Part shown: positions 15,822-24,798 of the stretch, piece by piece
Layout of the letters: each line of letters begins with the position of its first letter
How positions within the stretch are numbered: position 1 is the stretch's first letter
Virus record (IMG/VR): IMGVR_UViG_3300047510_002627
Location: 56,752-120,751 of that record
Strand: one strand, 5' to 3'
From: a virus
DNA length: 64,000 nucleotides
The notes under the pieces: generated by a model
The model's database searches: none
Told to the model about the DNA's origin: nothing
The model's input: only the letters and a program-made list of their open reading frames with translations
Program-made: the position numbers and the translations under genes

Positions 15822-15848
15822 ATGGGGGTTTCAACACCTCCATTTTTT
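15822..15848 (+). terminator. Terminator after regA
   Basis: ATGGGGGT (15822-15829) with ACCTCCAT (15836-15843), then T6. Closes the clamp-regA operon. Confidence 0.85.
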
Positions 15849-15863
15849 ATGCTTATGTTAATA

Positions 15864-15916
15864 TATACTATGGATGCCTTCGGGGTCCACAAAATACAAA
15901 CTCGCTTTTAAAGGAG
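15864..15916 (+). promoter_or_regulatory. -10-like TATACT and strong ribosome site before hsp20
   Basis: TATACT at 15864-15869 without a clear -35. An AAGGAG Shine-Dalgarno at 15911-15916, 8 bases before ATG 15925, decides the hsp20 start. Confidence 0.5.
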
Positions 15917-15924
15917 CTACTATA

Positions 15925-16362
15925 ATGACTAATCTCGCACGATTAAATACGTCGGATCTTCCTACCCTTATGGATAGGATTCATCGATATGGTATTGGTT
16001 TTGATGATTACTTTTTTGATAGATTCTGGAATCTTCACGAAACGACTTCAAATTATCCCCCATATAACTTAGTTACGTTAAGCAATGTCGAATCACGTTT
16101 GGAAATCGCACTCGCAGGATTTAAGAAAAAGGAAGTTTTTGTCTACACGCAAGACGGAAAACTCTTTGTGGAAGGGCAAAAAGAAGACAAGGAAACGGAG
16201 TCCACCTACGTACACAAAGGATTGGCGCAACGATCCTTCACTAGATCTTGGACTCTCGCAGATGACACAGAAGTTAGATCAGTTGAATTTGAGGATGGAT
16301 TGTTGAGCGTTGTTCTTGGTAAAATTGTTCCAGAATCTCATAAACGAAAAGATTATCTATAA
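15925..16362 (+). CDS. hsp20: Hsp20 small heat-shock protein
   Basis: 145 residues from ATG 15925, chosen because of the AAGGAG 8 bases upstream. Alpha-crystallin-domain chaperone, common in T4-like cyanophages, thought to help folding or scaffold assembly. Residues about 50-140 form the alpha-crystallin domain, with SRLEIALAGFKKKEVFVYTQDGKLFVEGQ, a QRSFTRSWTL strand and the closing FEDGLLSVVLGKIVPES, close to the classic GVL motif. A TATAAATA site overlaps its stop codon. Confidence 0.93.
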   Translation: MTNLARLNTSDLPTLMDRIHRYGIGFDDYFFDRFWNLHETTSNYPPYNLVTLSNVESRLEIALAGFKKKEVFVYTQDGKLFVEGQKEDKETESTYVHKGLAQRSFTRSWTLADDTEVRSVEFEDGLLSVVLGKIVPESHKRKDYL

Positions 16363-16365
16363 ATA
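16358..16365 (+). promoter_or_regulatory. T4-type late promoter TATAAATA
   Basis: Exact TATAAATA overlapping the hsp20 stop, 120 bp before the next gene and directly before a terminator, so it may give only a short or read-through transcript. Confidence 0.45.
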
Positions 16366-16410
16366 ATATTGGGCTACCCCCGATAACTATCGTTGTCGCA
16401 TACTCAAATT

Positions 16411-16452
16411 AGGAGGGGAACTGGCAAAAACCAGTTGACACCCCTCCTTTTT
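16411..16452 (+). terminator. Terminator with a nested hairpin and a promoter in it
   Basis: Outer stem GGAGGGG (16412-16418) with CCCCTCC (16441-16447) then T5; inner stem ACTGG (16420-16424) with CCAGT (16431-16435). The loop-proximal side contains the TTGACA of the next promoter. Confidence 0.8.
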
Positions 16453-16463
16453 CTTGGTAAAAT
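16435..16463 (+). promoter_or_regulatory. Sigma70-type promoter inside the terminator
   Basis: TTGACA (16435-16440), 17-bp spacer, TAAAAT (16458-16463). The spacer is the terminator's right arm and U-run. Drives the two Sm-like genes and probably gp43. Confidence 0.85.
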
Positions 16464-16485
16464 GGTAAGAGGTATTAAGAGGAAA

Positions 16486-16863
16486 ATGACCGTAAAAGTT
16501 TTATTGTTAAAATCCGGTGAACAGATCATTGCAGATATTAATGGCATGTTCCGTGGAGAGGATCTAGTTAAGTATCAATTGATTAAACCATGTCAAGTGA
16601 TAATCAATGGGGAATTTCGCGTCACAGAACCTCATGAAGAGGTGGCTGAAAATCAAATGAGCGTTTCTCTTTATCCTTGGCCTGCTCTAACCGAGGATGA
16701 AACGGTTGAGATTTTTTGTGATTGGGCAGTAACTATGGTAAATCCTAGTAGTAATCTTAAAGAAATGTATGAAACACAGGTATTGAAAAATGACAGAAGA
16801 GAAGAAGGAACCGAAATTAATCAAAGCGATTCTTCTGATGAACAATCAATTGTTGATCAGTGA
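16486..16863 (+). CDS. Small Sm-like/SH3-barrel-type phage protein (paralogue 3)
   Basis: 125 residues from ATG 16486, preceded by AAGAGG. Opens MTVKVLLLKSGEQIIADINGM, then IKPCQVII..VSLYPWPALTEDETVEIFCDWAVTMVNPSSNLKEMY. The order K-L/V-x-S-G-E, P strand, PW(P/S)PL/AL and final strand matches the gene at 13632 closely. Function unknown. First gene behind a strong early promoter, just upstream of DNA polymerase. Confidence 0.65.
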   Translation: MTVKVLLLKSGEQIIADINGMFRGEDLVKYQLIKPCQVIINGEFRVTEPHEEVAENQMSVSLYPWPALTEDETVEIFCDWAVTMVNPSSNLKEMYETQVLKNDRREEGTEINQSDSSDEQSIVDQ

Positions 16864-17080
16864 AATTGAACAGATAGCATGTGATATAGGTGAACCAGAT
16901 TGTAGATTGACAGACCCCTATTTGGTAAATCAATTGACGGGGGAAATCGAAGGAACATGGTTACAAGAATTTTCAAAACCAGGAGTAAATTCATTTGAAA
17001 TTCATTCCGATAAAATAGTAACCTTTTTTACTCCAAGAGCAACACTTCTAGAAAAATACACAGAGCATCTTATCAAATGA
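16790..17080 (+). CDS. Small Sm-like-type phage protein (paralogue 4, weaker)
   Basis: 96 residues, overlapping the previous gene by 74 bp in another frame. PKLIKAILLMNNQLLISEIEQIACDIGEPDCRLTDPYLV, then GTWLQEFSKPGVNSFEIHSDKIVTFFTPRATLLEKY. The strand order and the closing LLEKYxEHL (compare NLKEMY and IVEQYNQM in its relatives) suggest a more divergent member of the same family. Its stop overlaps the gp43 start by 4 bp. Confidence 0.55.
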   Translation: MTEEKKEPKLIKAILLMNNQLLISEIEQIACDIGEPDCRLTDPYLVNQLTGEIEGTWLQEFSKPGVNSFEIHSDKIVTFFTPRATLLEKYTEHLIK

Positions 17081-19584
17081 GATTTTATACGAACGTCCAA
17101 ATGATCGGGAATAAGTTTCTCGTTCGTGGTTATGAAAATGGTGAACGTGTGATGTTCAAAGAAGAGTATTCTCCTACTCTTTTTGTAAAATCAAATAAAA
17201 AAACTGAATATAAAACTCTTGAGGGGGAATACGTTCAAGCAATTAAACCTGGAACAGTTAAGGACTGCAGAGAGTTTTATAAACAGTATGAAGATGTAAA
17301 TAACTTTAAAATTTATGGAAATGATAGGTATATCTATCAGTATATTTCTGACAAGTATCCAGAAGAAGAAATAAAGTTTGACATTACTAAAATTAAACTT
17401 TATACTATTGATATTGAAACTACTTCAGAAAATGGATTTCCAGATCCCAAAGAATGTTCAGAAGAAATTCTTCTGATTACAATTCAAGATTATGCAACAA
17501 AACAAATTACAACATGGGGAATCGGTCCATTTGATAACAAACAAGAAAATGTTCATTATATTCAATGTGACTCTGAATATGATCTTTTGGTAAAGTTTCT
17601 CAATTACTGGGAGCACAATATTCCAGAAGTTGTTACTGGTTGGAATATCGAGTTTTTTGATATTCCTTATATTTGTGGTCGTCTTGCAAGAGTTCTTGGT
17701 GAAAAACGGATGAAAAGTTTTTCACCTTGGGGACTTGTAACTGAAAACAAAGTTTTCATGAATAATCGAGAACAAGTAAACTATGATATTGGTGGACTTA
17801 CTCAACTAGATTACTTGAACCTTTACAAGAAGTTTACTTATACTGCCCAGGAATCATATCGTCTGGATTATATTGCTGAAGTTGAATTGGGTCAAAAGAA
17901 ACTAGATCACTCTGAGTTCGATACGTTTAAGGATTTTTATACAAAGGGATGGCAGAAATTTGTTGAGTATAATATTGTTGACGTGGAACTTGTTGATCGT
18001 TTAGAGGATAAGAAGAAATTGATTGAATTGGCAATCAATATGGCATTCGACGCAAAAGTAAACTTTGTAGATGTATTCTACCAAGTCAGGATGTGGGATG
18101 CGATCATTTACAATTATCTTAAGAAAAAGAACATCGTAATTCCTCCTAAAGATCCAACTGAAAAGAATGATAAGTATGCTGGTGCTCATGTAAAAGATCC
18201 AATACCGGGGGTCTATGATTGGATTGTTAATTTTGATCTTAATTCCCTATACCCTCACTTGATTATGCAATCAAACATTAGCCCAGAAACACTAATCGAA
18301 GAAAGATTCCCAAATATTTCTGTGGATAAAATTCTTGACCGTAAAATTTCTATTGATGGTTATGAAGATTATGCAATCTGTCCAAATGGATCTATGTATA
18401 GAAAAGATGTTCGTGGATTTCTTCCTGAATTGATGGAAAAGATTTATAATGAACGTGTGATCTATAAAAAGAAAATGATTGCCGCTAAGAAGAAATACGA
18501 AAAAACTCCCACAGAAGAACTGAGAAAGGAGATTGATCGTTGTAATAATATTCAAATGGCACGTAAGATTCAATTAAATTCTGCTTATGGTGCTATTGGA
18601 AATCAATATTTCCGATACTACAAACTTGAAAATGCTGAGGCAATTACCCTCGGTGGACAAGTGGCGATTCGTTGGATCGAAAGTAAATTGAATGAATACA
18701 TGAATAAAGCTCTTAAAACTGAGGATATTGAATATGTCATTTATGCTGATACTGATTCTGTTTATCTCCATATGGGTCCTTTGGTTGAAAGTATATTCAA
18801 GGGAAGAGAGAAAGTTACTGAAAGCATTGTGGGGTTCCTTGATAAGGTCGCTAAAGTGGAACTTGAAAAATATATTGAAGGTTCTTACCAAGAATTGGCG
18901 GAATACTTAAATTCATACGAACAAAAGATGCAGATGAAGCGAGAGAACATTGCTGATCGTGGAATCTGGACTGCAAAAAAACGTTATATTCTCAATGTAT
19001 GGGATAGTGAAGGAGTTCGGTATGAAGAACCAAAACTTAAGATTATGGGAATTGAAGCAATTAAATCTTCAACTCCAGCTCCTTGTCGGCAGATGATTAA
19101 AAATGCCATTAAAATTATGATGAGTGGTACAGAAGATACTCTCATTGATTATATTGAAAAACAAAGAAAGGAATTTAAAAAGTATTCTCCAGAGCAAATT
19201 TCATTTCCCAAATCCATTTCCGATGTTGTAAAATGGAAATCACCAGCTACAATTTATTTGAAAAATACAGGAAAAGGATGTCCGATTCATGTTAGAGGAG
19301 CACTTTTGTTTAATCATTATGTGAACAAAAGCAAACTGACGAATAAATATTCACTGATTCAAAATGGCGAAAAAATTAAATATTGCTATTTGAAACTTCC
19401 AAATCCCATTCACGAAAATGTAATTTCTTTCATTCAGGAATTCCCGAAAGAATTGGGACTTAATGAGTTCGTAAATTATGACATTCAATTTGAAAAAGGA
19501 TTTCTTGAACCATTGAAAATTATTTTGAATGCAATTGGATGGAAACATGAAAAGATTGCATCTTTGGAGGACTTTTTTACTTGA
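17077..19584 (+). CDS. gp43: gp43 family-B DNA polymerase
   Basis: 835 residues (T4 gp43 898). Replicative polymerase with proofreading. Exo I is YTIDIET with D112 and E114; Exo II lies in VVTGWNIEFFDIPYI. Polymerase motif A is DLNSLYP with D387, motif B KIQLNSAYG has K497, and motif C YADTDS has D558 and D560. The C-terminus (KIASLEDFF) fits the clamp-binding tail of T4 gp43 (..SLDFLF). Overlaps the upstream Sm-like gene by 4 bp and the tiny downstream gene by 1 bp. Confidence 0.97.
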   Translation: MRFYTNVQMIGNKFLVRGYENGERVMFKEEYSPTLFVKSNKKTEYKTLEGEYVQAIKPGTVKDCREFYKQYEDVNNFKIYGNDRYIYQYISDKYPEEEIKFDITKIKLYTIDIETTSENGFPDPKECSEEILLITIQDYATKQITTWGIGPFDNKQENVHYIQCDSEYDLLVKFLNYWEHNIPEVVTGWNIEFFDIPYICGRLARVLGEKRMKSFSPWGLVTENKVFMNNREQVNYDIGGLTQLDYLNLYKKFTYTAQESYRLDYIAEVELGQKKLDHSEFDTFKDFYTKGWQKFVEYNIVDVELVDRLEDKKKLIELAINMAFDAKVNFVDVFYQVRMWDAIIYNYLKKKNIVIPPKDPTEKNDKYAGAHVKDPIPGVYDWIVNFDLNSLYPHLIMQSNISPETLIEERFPNISVDKILDRKISIDGYEDYAICPNGSMYRKDVRGFLPELMEKIYNERVIYKKKMIAAKKKYEKTPTEELRKEIDRCNNIQMARKIQLNSAYGAIGNQYFRYYKLENAEAITLGGQVAIRWIESKLNEYMNKALKTEDIEYVIYADTDSVYLHMGPLVESIFKGREKVTESIVGFLDKVAKVELEKYIEGSYQELAEYLNSYEQKMQMKRENIADRGIWTAKKRYILNVWDSEGVRYEEPKLKIMGIEAIKSSTPAPCRQMIKNAIKIMMSGTEDTLIDYIEKQRKEFKKYSPEQISFPKSISDVVKWKSPATIYLKNTGKGCPIHVRGALLFNHYVNKSKLTNKYSLIQNGEKIKYCYLKLPNPIHENVISFIQEFPKELGLNEFVNYDIQFEKGFLEPLKIILNAIGWKHEKIASLEDFFT

Positions 19585-19718
19585 TGGAACTACCTATAAA
19601 TTCTGTAGAATTTGAAACAATTTTAAAAATGCTTGAAAAGGATAGATCTAAAAATTGGCAATTATGGTCAAAACTTTGGTCTTATAAAATGAACGTATTG
19701 AACAAGGAGAAAAATTAA
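19584..19718 (+). CDS. 44-residue protein bridging gp43 and uvsX
   Basis: Starts on the last base of the gp43 stop (TGATG) and its stop shares a base with the uvsX ATG (TAATG), so it is translationally coupled on both sides. Residues are helical and rich in Lys, Trp and Leu ([15 protein letters not shown]). A GGAG lies near its end, before uvsX. No family recognised; it may be a small accessory protein or mainly a coupling element. Confidence 0.6.
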   Translation: MELPINSVEFETILKMLEKDRSKNWQLWSKLWSYKMNVLNKEKN

Positions 19719-20722
19719 TGGATTTTCTTAAAGATATAATTAAAGAAATTGGTGGTGAATACACCCAACTTGCTTCAGATATTAATGAAACTGAAACTTT
19801 TGTGGATACGGGTTCGTACATTTTTAATGCTCTTGTATCCGGCAGTATATTTGGTGGGGTATCTGGGAATAAGATTACTGCAATCGCAGGCGAAAGTTCT
19901 ACAGGTAAGACTTTCTTCTCTCTCGCCGTCGTTAAAAATTTTCTTGATAATAATCCTGATGGATATTGTCTGTATTTTGATACTGAAGCAGCAATCACAA
20001 AATCCCTTCTGGAGAGCAGGGGAATTGACACAACTCGCTTGGTGGTTGTCAATGTCGTAACTGTTGAAGAGTTTCGCACAAAGGCACTCAAGGCAGTTGA
20101 TATGTATATGAAGAAACCTGAAGGAGAACGCAGTCCTTGCATGTTTGTGTTAGACTCTCTAGGAATGCTTTCTACCAGTAAAGAGATCAATGATGCTCTG
20201 AACGATAAAGAAGTTCGGGACATGACCAAATCTCAACTGATTAAAGGTGCCTTCCGTATGTTGACTCTTAAACTGGGTCAAGCGAATATTCCCATGTTAG
20301 TTACTAATCACACTTATGATGTTATTGGTGCTTATGTTCCTACAAAAGAAATGGGTGGTGGTAGTGGTCTTAAGTACGCCGCTTCTACTATCATTTATCT
20401 TAGTAAGAAGAAAGAGAAGGATGGAACGGAAGTCATTGGAAATATTATCAAGGCAAAGACTCATAAATCGCGTTTAAGTAAGGAGAATCAAGATGTGGAA
20501 GTCCGTCTTTATTATGATGAGCGCGGCCTTGATCGTTACTATGGTCTTTTGGAACTTGGTGAACTTGGTGGACTCTGGAAGAATGTAGCAGGACGTTATG
20601 AAATGGATGGTAAGAAAATTTATGCCAAGGAAATTCTCAAGAATCCCGAGAAATACTTCACTGAAGAAGTAATGGAGAAACTTGATGTAATTGCCAAAGG
20701 TGAGTTTTCTTATGGAGAGTAA
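19718..20722 (+). CDS. uvsX: UvsX RecA-like recombinase
   Basis: 334 residues, shorter than T4 UvsX (391). Strand-exchange protein working with UvsY. Walker A GESSTGKT has K64, followed by [10 protein letters not shown]-like acid motif (CLYFDTEA) and Walker [10 protein letters not shown]. An L2-like region follows [33 protein letters not shown] precedes the start. It overlaps the oxygenase gene by 11 bp. Confidence 0.95.
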   Translation: MDFLKDIIKEIGGEYTQLASDINETETFVDTGSYIFNALVSGSIFGGVSGNKITAIAGESSTGKTFFSLAVVKNFLDNNPDGYCLYFDTEAAITKSLLESRGIDTTRLVVVNVVTVEEFRTKALKAVDMYMKKPEGERSPCMFVLDSLGMLSTSKEINDALNDKEVRDMTKSQLIKGAFRMLTLKLGQANIPMLVTNHTYDVIGAYVPTKEMGGGSGLKYAASTIIYLSKKKEKDGTEVIGNIIKAKTHKSRLSKENQDVEVRLYYDERGLDRYYGLLELGELGGLWKNVAGRYEMDGKKIYAKEILKNPEKYFTEEVMEKLDVIAKGEFSYGE

Positions 20723-21257
20723 AGACTTTATCTTTCAAATTGATGATGCAATTTCTCCAAGATCTTGTGAACAAATAATTAATTTATTTGGAAATAATCC
20801 TGGGAAAGAAAGAATCGATCAGGGGGGTACTCCTAATTTTACTCAATTAAACATTAGTCAACATCTTCCAGATTTAGTTGATCCAATATCTGGAAGTGTT
20901 GTTAACCACCTTGAACAATATGAAAAAAAGTTTGAAAATTTTGCGGCATTTTTTCCAGAAGATATATGTCTTGAAGAATTCCGAATAAAGTGCTATGATT
21001 CCTCAAGAAGGGACAGATTTGATCTTCATGTGGATGTTACTGACCAGGATTCTTCCGTTAGGTTATTGGCATTTCTTTATTATTTAAATGATGATTTTAC
21101 TGGAGGTGAAACTATTTTTCCCGATCATGATCTGATTATTAAACCAAAAACAGGATCATTAGTTATTTTTCCCTCAACTTGGCAATATCCTCATAAGGGA
21201 ACACCTGTTAAAACAGGTAAAAAATATATTATGTCAACCTATCTACATTACTATTGA
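20712..21257 (+). CDS. 2OG-Fe(II) oxygenase, prolyl-4-hydroxylase type
   Basis: 181 residues from ATG 20712; the longer frame begins inside uvsX. Members hydroxylate prolines or other residues using 2-oxoglutarate. The metal triad is H106-x-D108 (LHVDV) and H161 (YPHKGTPV), with a lysine near 171 (KKYIMSTYL) for 2-oxoglutarate. [15 protein letters not shown] is typical of the family. Target unknown. Lying between uvsX and gp41 it is co-expressed with replication genes. Confidence 0.88.
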   Translation: MESKDFIFQIDDAISPRSCEQIINLFGNNPGKERIDQGGTPNFTQLNISQHLPDLVDPISGSVVNHLEQYEKKFENFAAFFPEDICLEEFRIKCYDSSRRDRFDLHVDVTDQDSSVRLLAFLYYLNDDFTGGETIFPDHDLIIKPKTGSLVIFPSTWQYPHKGTPVKTGKKYIMSTYLHYY

Positions 21258-22642
21258 TGGAAAAGATTGAATACTTGATTTTGCGGAATTTACTTTTCAA
21301 TGAAGAATATCTTAGGTTAGTTCTTCCATTCATTCAAGAAGAGTATTTTCAAGACAACGCTCAAAAAAATCTCTTCATTGCGATCAGAGATTTTGTGTTG
21401 GAGTATAATAAACCTCCAACAAAAGAAATTCTTCATGTAGAAATTGGAAATAAGCAAGATCTTACGGAAGAAGATTATAAATCAATCACTCACATCATTA
21501 ATTCTTTTGAACAAGTTGATGTTGAATTTGAATGGTTGATGAAAACTTCAGAAGAGTGGTGTAAAGATCGTGCTCTTTATAATGCTATTATGGAGTCTGT
21601 CAATCGCTATGAATCCAATGGAAAACAGGATAGAGGATCTCTTCCTGCATTGATGCAAGATGCGTTGGCAGTTAGTTTTGACACACACATTGGACATGAT
21701 TACTTAGAAGATGCAGAAAAACGATACGAATACCTTCACCGAAAACAAGAAAAAATTCCATTCGATCTTGAATATTTTGACAAAATTACAAAAGGTGGTT
21801 TATCTCCAAAGACTCTTACTGTCGCACTTGCTGGTACGGGTGTCGGGAAATCTTTATTCATGTGCCATTTTGCTAGCTCCGTGTTGCTCCAAGGACGGAA
21901 CGTTCTCTACATTACAATGGAAATGGCAGAAGAGAAAATTGCTGAACGAATTGACGCGAATTTATTGAATGTGTCAATTCAAGATCTGCAAACTCTTCCA
22001 AAGTCGGCATTTGAAACTAAGGTAAAGAAATTAGCAGCAAAGACTCAGGGTAATCTTATAATTAAGGAATACCCAACTGCGTCTGCACATGCAGGACATT
22101 TTAAATCTCTTCTTAATGATTTGGCACTTAAAAAGTCATTTCATCCTGATATCATCTTTATTGATTACCTCAATATTTGTGCTTCCTCTAGGTATAGGGC
22201 AGGAAGTAATGTCAATACTTACACCTTTGTAAAGGCAATCGCTGAGGAAATACGAGGAATTGGACAAGAATTTAATGTGCCAATCGTATCTGCCACTCAA
22301 ACTACTAGGTCTGGTTTTGGAAGTTCTGATCCAGACCTTACCGACACTAGTGAGTCCTTTGGTCTCCCTGCTACTGCTGACCTTATGTTTGCCCTTATTA
22401 GCAGTGAGCAGTTGGAGGAGATGGGACAAATTATGGTGAAGCAACTTAAGAATCGAGATAATGATCGAGGGTGGTATAAGAAGTTTTGTGTGGGTATTGA
22501 CAGATCGAAGATGAGGTTGTATGATGTAGAACAGTCAGCACAAGAAGGAATCCATGACTCTGGGCAAGATGAAGAATACGAATTCAAAGACAAATCTATG
22601 TCTAAAATGAAAGAAAAATTTGGAGGATTTAGTTTTGAGTAA
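21257..22642 (+). CDS. gp41: gp41 replicative DNA helicase
   Basis: 461 residues from ATG 21257, which overlaps the upstream stop (T4 gp41 475). Hexameric DnaB-family helicase that also stimulates gp61. Walker A is GTGVGKS with K198, followed by LYITMEMAEEKIAERI, then PDIIFIDYLN (Walker B) and IVSATQTTRSGF (motif H3). Ends with an acidic region before the next gene, which starts inside it. Confidence 0.95.
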   Translation: MEKIEYLILRNLLFNEEYLRLVLPFIQEEYFQDNAQKNLFIAIRDFVLEYNKPPTKEILHVEIGNKQDLTEEDYKSITHIINSFEQVDVEFEWLMKTSEEWCKDRALYNAIMESVNRYESNGKQDRGSLPALMQDALAVSFDTHIGHDYLEDAEKRYEYLHRKQEKIPFDLEYFDKITKGGLSPKTLTVALAGTGVGKSLFMCHFASSVLLQGRNVLYITMEMAEEKIAERIDANLLNVSIQDLQTLPKSAFETKVKKLAAKTQGNLIIKEYPTASAHAGHFKSLLNDLALKKSFHPDIIFIDYLNICASSRYRAGSNVNTYTFVKAIAEEIRGIGQEFNVPIVSATQTTRSGFGSSDPDLTDTSESFGLPATADLMFALISSEQLEEMGQIMVKQLKNRDNDRGWYKKFCVGIDRSKMRLYDVEQSAQEGIHDSGQDEEYEFKDKSMSKMKEKFGGFSFE

Positions 22643-22949
22643 AAAGTATAAATCTGAAGATTATTTTTCAGTCATTGAAACTAAAACGGGAAAAAAGATT
22701 TGTGATTGTGCTGAACAGGAAGATGCTCTTATGATGGTATCTTTTGATTCCAGTAATAGAACTATTACTAGAAATAATTTTCTGATGGGACAAGTCGTCG
22801 ATATTGAAGTTCCAAAACAACTTCCCACAAATGAAGTTGTTCATATTCCAATTGATACAACTGAGTATAAAAATCACCAAGAAAACTGGATGGTTGATAA
22901 ACTTAAAAAACTACAACAAAGTGACCTGATAGAATTTACTGGAGAATAA
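22635..22949 (+). CDS. Small unknown protein downstream of gp41
   Basis: 104 residues from TTG 22635 (TTGAGTAAA overlapping the gp41 TGA); an earlier in-frame TTG at 22620 is less likely. Strand-rich N-terminus (YFSVIETKTGKKICDCAEQEDALMMVSFD) and a helical C-terminus. No family recognised. Co-transcribed with gp41 and mazG. Confidence 0.55.
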   Translation: MSKKYKSEDYFSVIETKTGKKICDCAEQEDALMMVSFDSSNRTITRNNFLMGQVVDIEVPKQLPTNEVVHIPIDTTEYKNHQENWMVDKLKKLQQSDLIEFTGE

Positions 22950-22952
22950 ATT

Positions 22953-23468
22953 ATGCCAATGAATACCGCAGCAATTCAACAAGGTGGCCGCCCACCAGAA
23001 CCAAATATTACAATTACAAAAGAAGTACAACCTGATCAATCTGTAAAATTTACTATGAGTCAAAAAAAAGTAGATCAAAAACGATACATTGAATTTGTTG
23101 ATGGAGTCACAAGTGCAGAAAGCACTGATTTTGCAACTCTTCTTAAGAGACTTACTGAACTTGAGGTTCAGGATGCAAATGTTCCAAAATTACTCACTGC
23201 CTCTCTTGGTATGAGTGCTGAGGCAGGTGAATTTACTGAAGTTGTTAAGAAAATGGTTTTTCAAGGAAAACCATACAGCGAAGATAATGTATTTCATTTG
23301 AAACGTGAACTTGGTGACATTCTTTGGTACGTTGCTCAAGCATGTATGGCACTTGATACCAACTTTGATGAACTTATGGAAATGAATGTTGAAAAATTAA
23401 AAGCACGTTATCCTGGTGGAGAGTTTGATGTCCACTATTCTGAAAATCGTAAGGAGGGAGATGTATGA
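22953..23468 (+). CDS. mazG: MazG nucleotide pyrophosphohydrolase
   Basis: 171 residues. All-alpha NTP pyrophosphatase; in cyanophages proposed to act on (d)NTPs or ppGpp, the latter disputed. Metal-binding helices are EAGEFTE with E90 and E93, and ELGDILWY with E119 and D122. An N-terminal arm of about 60 residues precedes the domain. Overlaps the next tiny gene by 4 bp. Confidence 0.9.
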   Translation: MPMNTAAIQQGGRPPEPNITITKEVQPDQSVKFTMSQKKVDQKRYIEFVDGVTSAESTDFATLLKRLTELEVQDANVPKLLTASLGMSAEAGEFTEVVKKMVFQGKPYSEDNVFHLKRELGDILWYVAQACMALDTNFDELMEMNVEKLKARYPGGEFDVHYSENRKEGDV

Positions 23469-23596
23469 GCACTCGTCAATTTGTAACTAAGTCTGGTGAT
23501 ACTTGGGAATGGGAAGAAAGTAAAGAAGTTGTTAAAGCAGTTAAAGATTACTGGAAAGTTGTAAACGAAAATCAATCAAAATCTGAAGACAAATAA
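23465..23596 (+). CDS. 43-residue acidic/tryptophan protein
   Basis: Too short for most gene finders. Starts in the mazG stop (ATGA). Sequence has SGDTWEWEESKEVVKAVKDYW, helical with a charged tail. Followed by a terminator 14 bp after its stop. Function unknown. Confidence 0.6.
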   Translation: MSTRQFVTKSGDTWEWEESKEVVKAVKDYWKVVNENQSKSEDK

Positions 23597-23599
23597 ATA
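23592..23599 (+). promoter_or_regulatory. Possible late promoter AATAAATA
   Basis: One mismatch to TATAAATA, 46 bp before the first gene of the virion block, but followed by a terminator. Confidence 0.35.
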
Positions 23600-23610
23600 T
23601 ATGAATATGA

Positions 23611-23638
23611 CCTCTTCTAAATAATAGAAGGGGTTTTT
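23611..23638 (+). terminator. Terminator of the replication operon
   Basis: CCTCTTCTA (23611-23619) with TAGAAGGGG (23625-23633), one G-T pair, then T6. Separates the replication block from the late block. Confidence 0.85.
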
Positions 23639-23645
23639 TATTACT

Positions 23646-24203
23646 ATGCCTCGATATAGAAATAGATCTTCCTTCATGGAAGAGTTAAGAAGATTAGATT
23701 CGATAGATCGGGCAGTAAAAAAAACTTCTTGGGATGATACTAATGTATCTTATGATATTGGTGATCGAAGGACCACTGAGATTAAAACATCAGTAAATGA
23801 TTTTATTGATGAAATTGATTCGGTGGAGGATAATCCAAGACCTCAAAATATAATGGAGAGGTTGATTGAATTGAGTGATAATTCGGAATTTGAAACTCCG
23901 CAAAATAATATGTATAAATTAATTGACATACTAGATGAAAAAAAATATGGATATCCCCAACCAGGAGATATCTTTACTTTTATATACAGAGCAAAAACTC
24001 CAAATTTGATCTATGATATGCATCCAGTTACTATGATAACTGGTCTTGATCGAGGAAAATTTTGGGGATGGAACTATCACCTTAATATGATAAGGCAATA
24101 TTCCGGTAAAGATGGCAGAGTTCTTAGTAATTTTTATAAGATAGATCAAGATGAGTTGCCAATAGTTTTGTCAATCAACACTAAGTTATTGTTACGAACA
24201 TAA
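23646..24203 (+). CDS. Conserved phage protein, virion-block, unknown
   Basis: 185 residues. A polar N-terminal 100 residues leads into a C-terminal domain with PQPGDIFTFIYRAKTPNLIYDMHPVTMITG..FWGWNYHLNMIRQY. The order PGD..F.Y.AKTP..YD.HP..G.N.H resembles a small domain I associate with phage and virion proteins of unknown role. Directly upstream of the two candidate internal head proteins. Confidence 0.5.
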   Translation: MPRYRNRSSFMEELRRLDSIDRAVKKTSWDDTNVSYDIGDRRTTEIKTSVNDFIDEIDSVEDNPRPQNIMERLIELSDNSEFETPQNNMYKLIDILDEKKYGYPQPGDIFTFIYRAKTPNLIYDMHPVTMITGLDRGKFWGWNYHLNMIRQYSGKDGRVLSNFYKIDQDELPIVLSINTKLLLRT

Positions 24204-24204
24204 A

Positions 24205-24798
24205 ATGAAAAGTTTTTCAAATTTCCAAACAGAAGCAAATAAATCACTTGCAGGATTTCATGCAAAAAGATTGGGATTGAAGTATGATAAAAAAACGGGC
24301 GGATATGTTGGAAGACATACTGGAGAATTTGTAGCAAAGTCGGTTAATGGTAATTTAAAATTTTATAATCAAAATCAACAAATTGGCAAAAAGGATCCAA
24401 AACAAATTAGAGGTAATCGTTTTCCTAATGCTGTTGCTTCAGATTATAAACCAAATACACCATTAAGAACCGAAGAACAAATAAAGGAACTCCGAGAACA
24501 ATATATTGCAAAAGAAATATTTTTAGAAGGCGATTGGATACAAAACCCAATGAATGGATTAGTTGGCAAAATCATTCGTAGAGGTACTAATTATCTGATT
24601 TGTGTAACTGAAGAAAATCAAATGTTTAAACCTTGGATACATGATGTTGTTGAATGGACAGAAATATCTGGTGTTCCGGCAGATCAAAGATTAATTGGAA
24701 CTGATTCACATAGAAATTATGTTGCTAAAATGGCGGGTGCTGAAGGAATAAGGAACTTCATAAATAAGTATAAGGCAAAGAGAGTAAATAAGAAATGA
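24205..24798 (+). CDS. Candidate internal head protein with capsid-targeting-like N-terminus (1)
   Basis: 197 residues, basic. N-terminus MKSFSNFQTEA aligns residue for residue with the T4 internal-protein targeting peptide MKTYQEFIAEA, whose cleavage falls after E10. The consensus P3 residue (Leu/Ile) is Gln here, so the site is imperfect. The rest has YDKKTGGYVGRHTGEFVAKS and a tail rich in Lys. The next gene has the same N-terminus, with a perfect site. Whether it is packaged and ejected is inference. Overlaps the next start by 4 bp. Confidence 0.5.
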   Translation: MKSFSNFQTEANKSLAGFHAKRLGLKYDKKTGGYVGRHTGEFVAKSVNGNLKFYNQNQQIGKKDPKQIRGNRFPNAVASDYKPNTPLRTEEQIKELREQYIAKEIFLEGDWIQNPMNGLVGKIIRRGTNYLICVTEENQMFKPWIHDVVEWTEISGVPADQRLIGTDSHRNYVAKMAGAEGIRNFINKYKAKRVNKK

